The position numbers were made by a program, and so were the translations under genes. A model generated the notes under the pieces. It had not been told where the DNA came from. It saw only the letters and a list, made by a program, of their open reading frames with translations, and made no database searches. Below, piece by piece: positions 33,051 through 33,583 of a DNA stretch of 33,583 nt. The stretch comes from Rhizobiaceae bacterium (lineage in GTDB: Bacteria > Pseudomonadota > Alphaproteobacteria > Rhizobiales > Rhizobiaceae). The stretch lies in contig JAIXSF010000423.1 of NCBI GenBank assembly GCA_027484835.1, positions 1 through 33,583 of the forward strand, in the 5' to 3' direction. Numbering within the stretch: the stretch's first letter is position 1; every line of letters starts with the position of its first letter.

Positions 33051-33583
33051 GGAGTAACCTCCGGAGAGGTCGGACTGCAGATCGCTGTCCTGCCGGTCAA
33101 GCATCAAGTCAGGTTCCTGTCTTCCGAAGGATCGATTTCGGGTTTGGCAGTATCAATAGTCTAGTGGAGCGCCGCGACCATGGCCACATGGAAGATCGCG
33201 ACAAACATTAATCTTTCGTCATGAAATCAAAACGACTGCGGCACTGCATATCGCGACCGACTGCTGAAATGTCCAGATCAAAACCCGACAGCGTTCAGGA
33301 CACCTGCCGGTCGAACCTCGCATGACGCCACGTCTGACCTGATTCTTTCAGTGCCGTTCTCTCACAGAAAACCCCGGCAAACGCGGGCGTTGCGCCCGTA
33401 CGACCCCGGTTCTCAAATCCGTTTACCGACGATTGACTCTTGGGACCCGCGACCGTATAAGCCGCGCACGTTCGGAAAGGTGCCCCGGCGGGGCTTATCC
33501 GTGCGATAAAACCAACGCTTTTGCAGCAATGCAAATCCCAAGAAGGGCCGCACACCGCGGTATTAAATAAATGTCAAAGCGTA
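33051..33583. other. 533-bp non-coding region at the right edge
   Basis: No believable gene. It contains the leftward upstream region of the sensor kinase, two GC-rich hairpins (CGGGCG-TTG-CGCCCG near 33383-33397 and GCCCC-GGC-GGGGC near 33482-33494), a repeated ACCCCGG, and a strong rightward promoter at 33433-33461. The last ~120 bases are downstream of that promoter and read as an untranslated leader. Confidence 0.6.
33433..33461 (+). promoter_or_regulatory. Near-consensus sigma70 promoter with GC-rich discriminator, directed off the right edge
   Basis: TTGACT (33433-33438) and TATAAG (33456-33461) are separated by exactly 17 bases, and GCCGCGC follows the -10 hexamer. A perfect-spacing promoter with a GC-rich discriminator is typical of stringently controlled stable-RNA operons. 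No coding start with a ribosome site follows in the remaining 120 bases, in keeping with an rRNA leader. Confidence 0.65.

Noticed and set aside
33295-33555. 86-codon minus-strand open frame at the right edge
   Set aside because: It spans the rightward promoter and two hairpins, has no ribosome site or motif, and its composition looks non-coding.
1-33583. CRISPR arrays, insertion sequences, prophage or integrative element
   Set aside because: No repeated spacer arrays, transposase or integrase frames, or terminal repeats were seen; the two tRNA genes show no adjoining integrase or 3' end duplication.

Overview
The window is chromosomal DNA of an alphaproteobacterium, almost certainly a member of the Rhizobiaceae. 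The base composition is GC-rich. Gene content and order (phoR-pstSCAB, ppk2, a nitronate monooxygenase, fadD, pgi, pyrE, pyrC, frcBCAK with a divergent ROK regulator) recall from memory the Sinorhizobium meliloti and Agrobacterium circular chromosomes; no database was searched. It reads as core genome: no insertion sequence, phage gene, integrase or CRISPR array was seen.

Left part (1-6830): the phosphate regulon. pstB (cut by the window edge), pstA, pstC and pstS run leftward behind a three-repeat Pho box, with the sensor kinase gene phoR upstream. A divergent polyphosphate kinase 2 gene follows. Positions 6873-11256 hold a one-TM conserved hypothetical, a nitronate monooxygenase, a secreted DUF1176 protein, tRNA-Thr(CGU) and a PRC-barrel protein. 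Positions 11483-18100 hold fadD, pgi, a PfkB sugar kinase, pyrE, a 51-residue DUF3096 membrane peptide and pyrC. The nitronate monooxygenase and fadD promoters share a 16-bp palindrome, and an AATCGATT palindrome occurs near pgi and at the sugar kinase.

Centre (18167-22440): a tightly packed signalling operon. In transcription order it encodes a stand-alone receiver, a small exported SUOX-fold ('molybdopterin oxidoreductase') protein with no cysteine at all, a hybrid histidine kinase with receiver and HPt domains, and a receiver-HD-GYP protein. The kinase gene is interrupted by one in-frame amber codon (GAG to TAG at 20338-20340) inside the ATPase domain. This operon is the most unusual part of the window: it looks like a periplasmic binding-type sensor feeding a phosphorelay that ends in cyclic-di-GMP hydrolysis.

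Right part (22644-33583): the fructose ABC transport operon frcBCAK, divergent from frcR, which overlaps a FucU/RbsD mutarotase gene. frcB and frcR both appear to start at TTG behind strong Shine-Dalgarno sequences. Then come a Crp/Fnr regulator, a proline-racemase-family enzyme with a Ser/Cys rather than Cys/Cys catalytic pair, a methyltransferase, tRNA-Arg(ACG) and an orphan sensor kinase. The last 530 bases carry no gene but hold a near-consensus sigma70 promoter with a GC-rich discriminator pointing off the right edge, which suggests a stable-RNA (rRNA) operon just outside the window.
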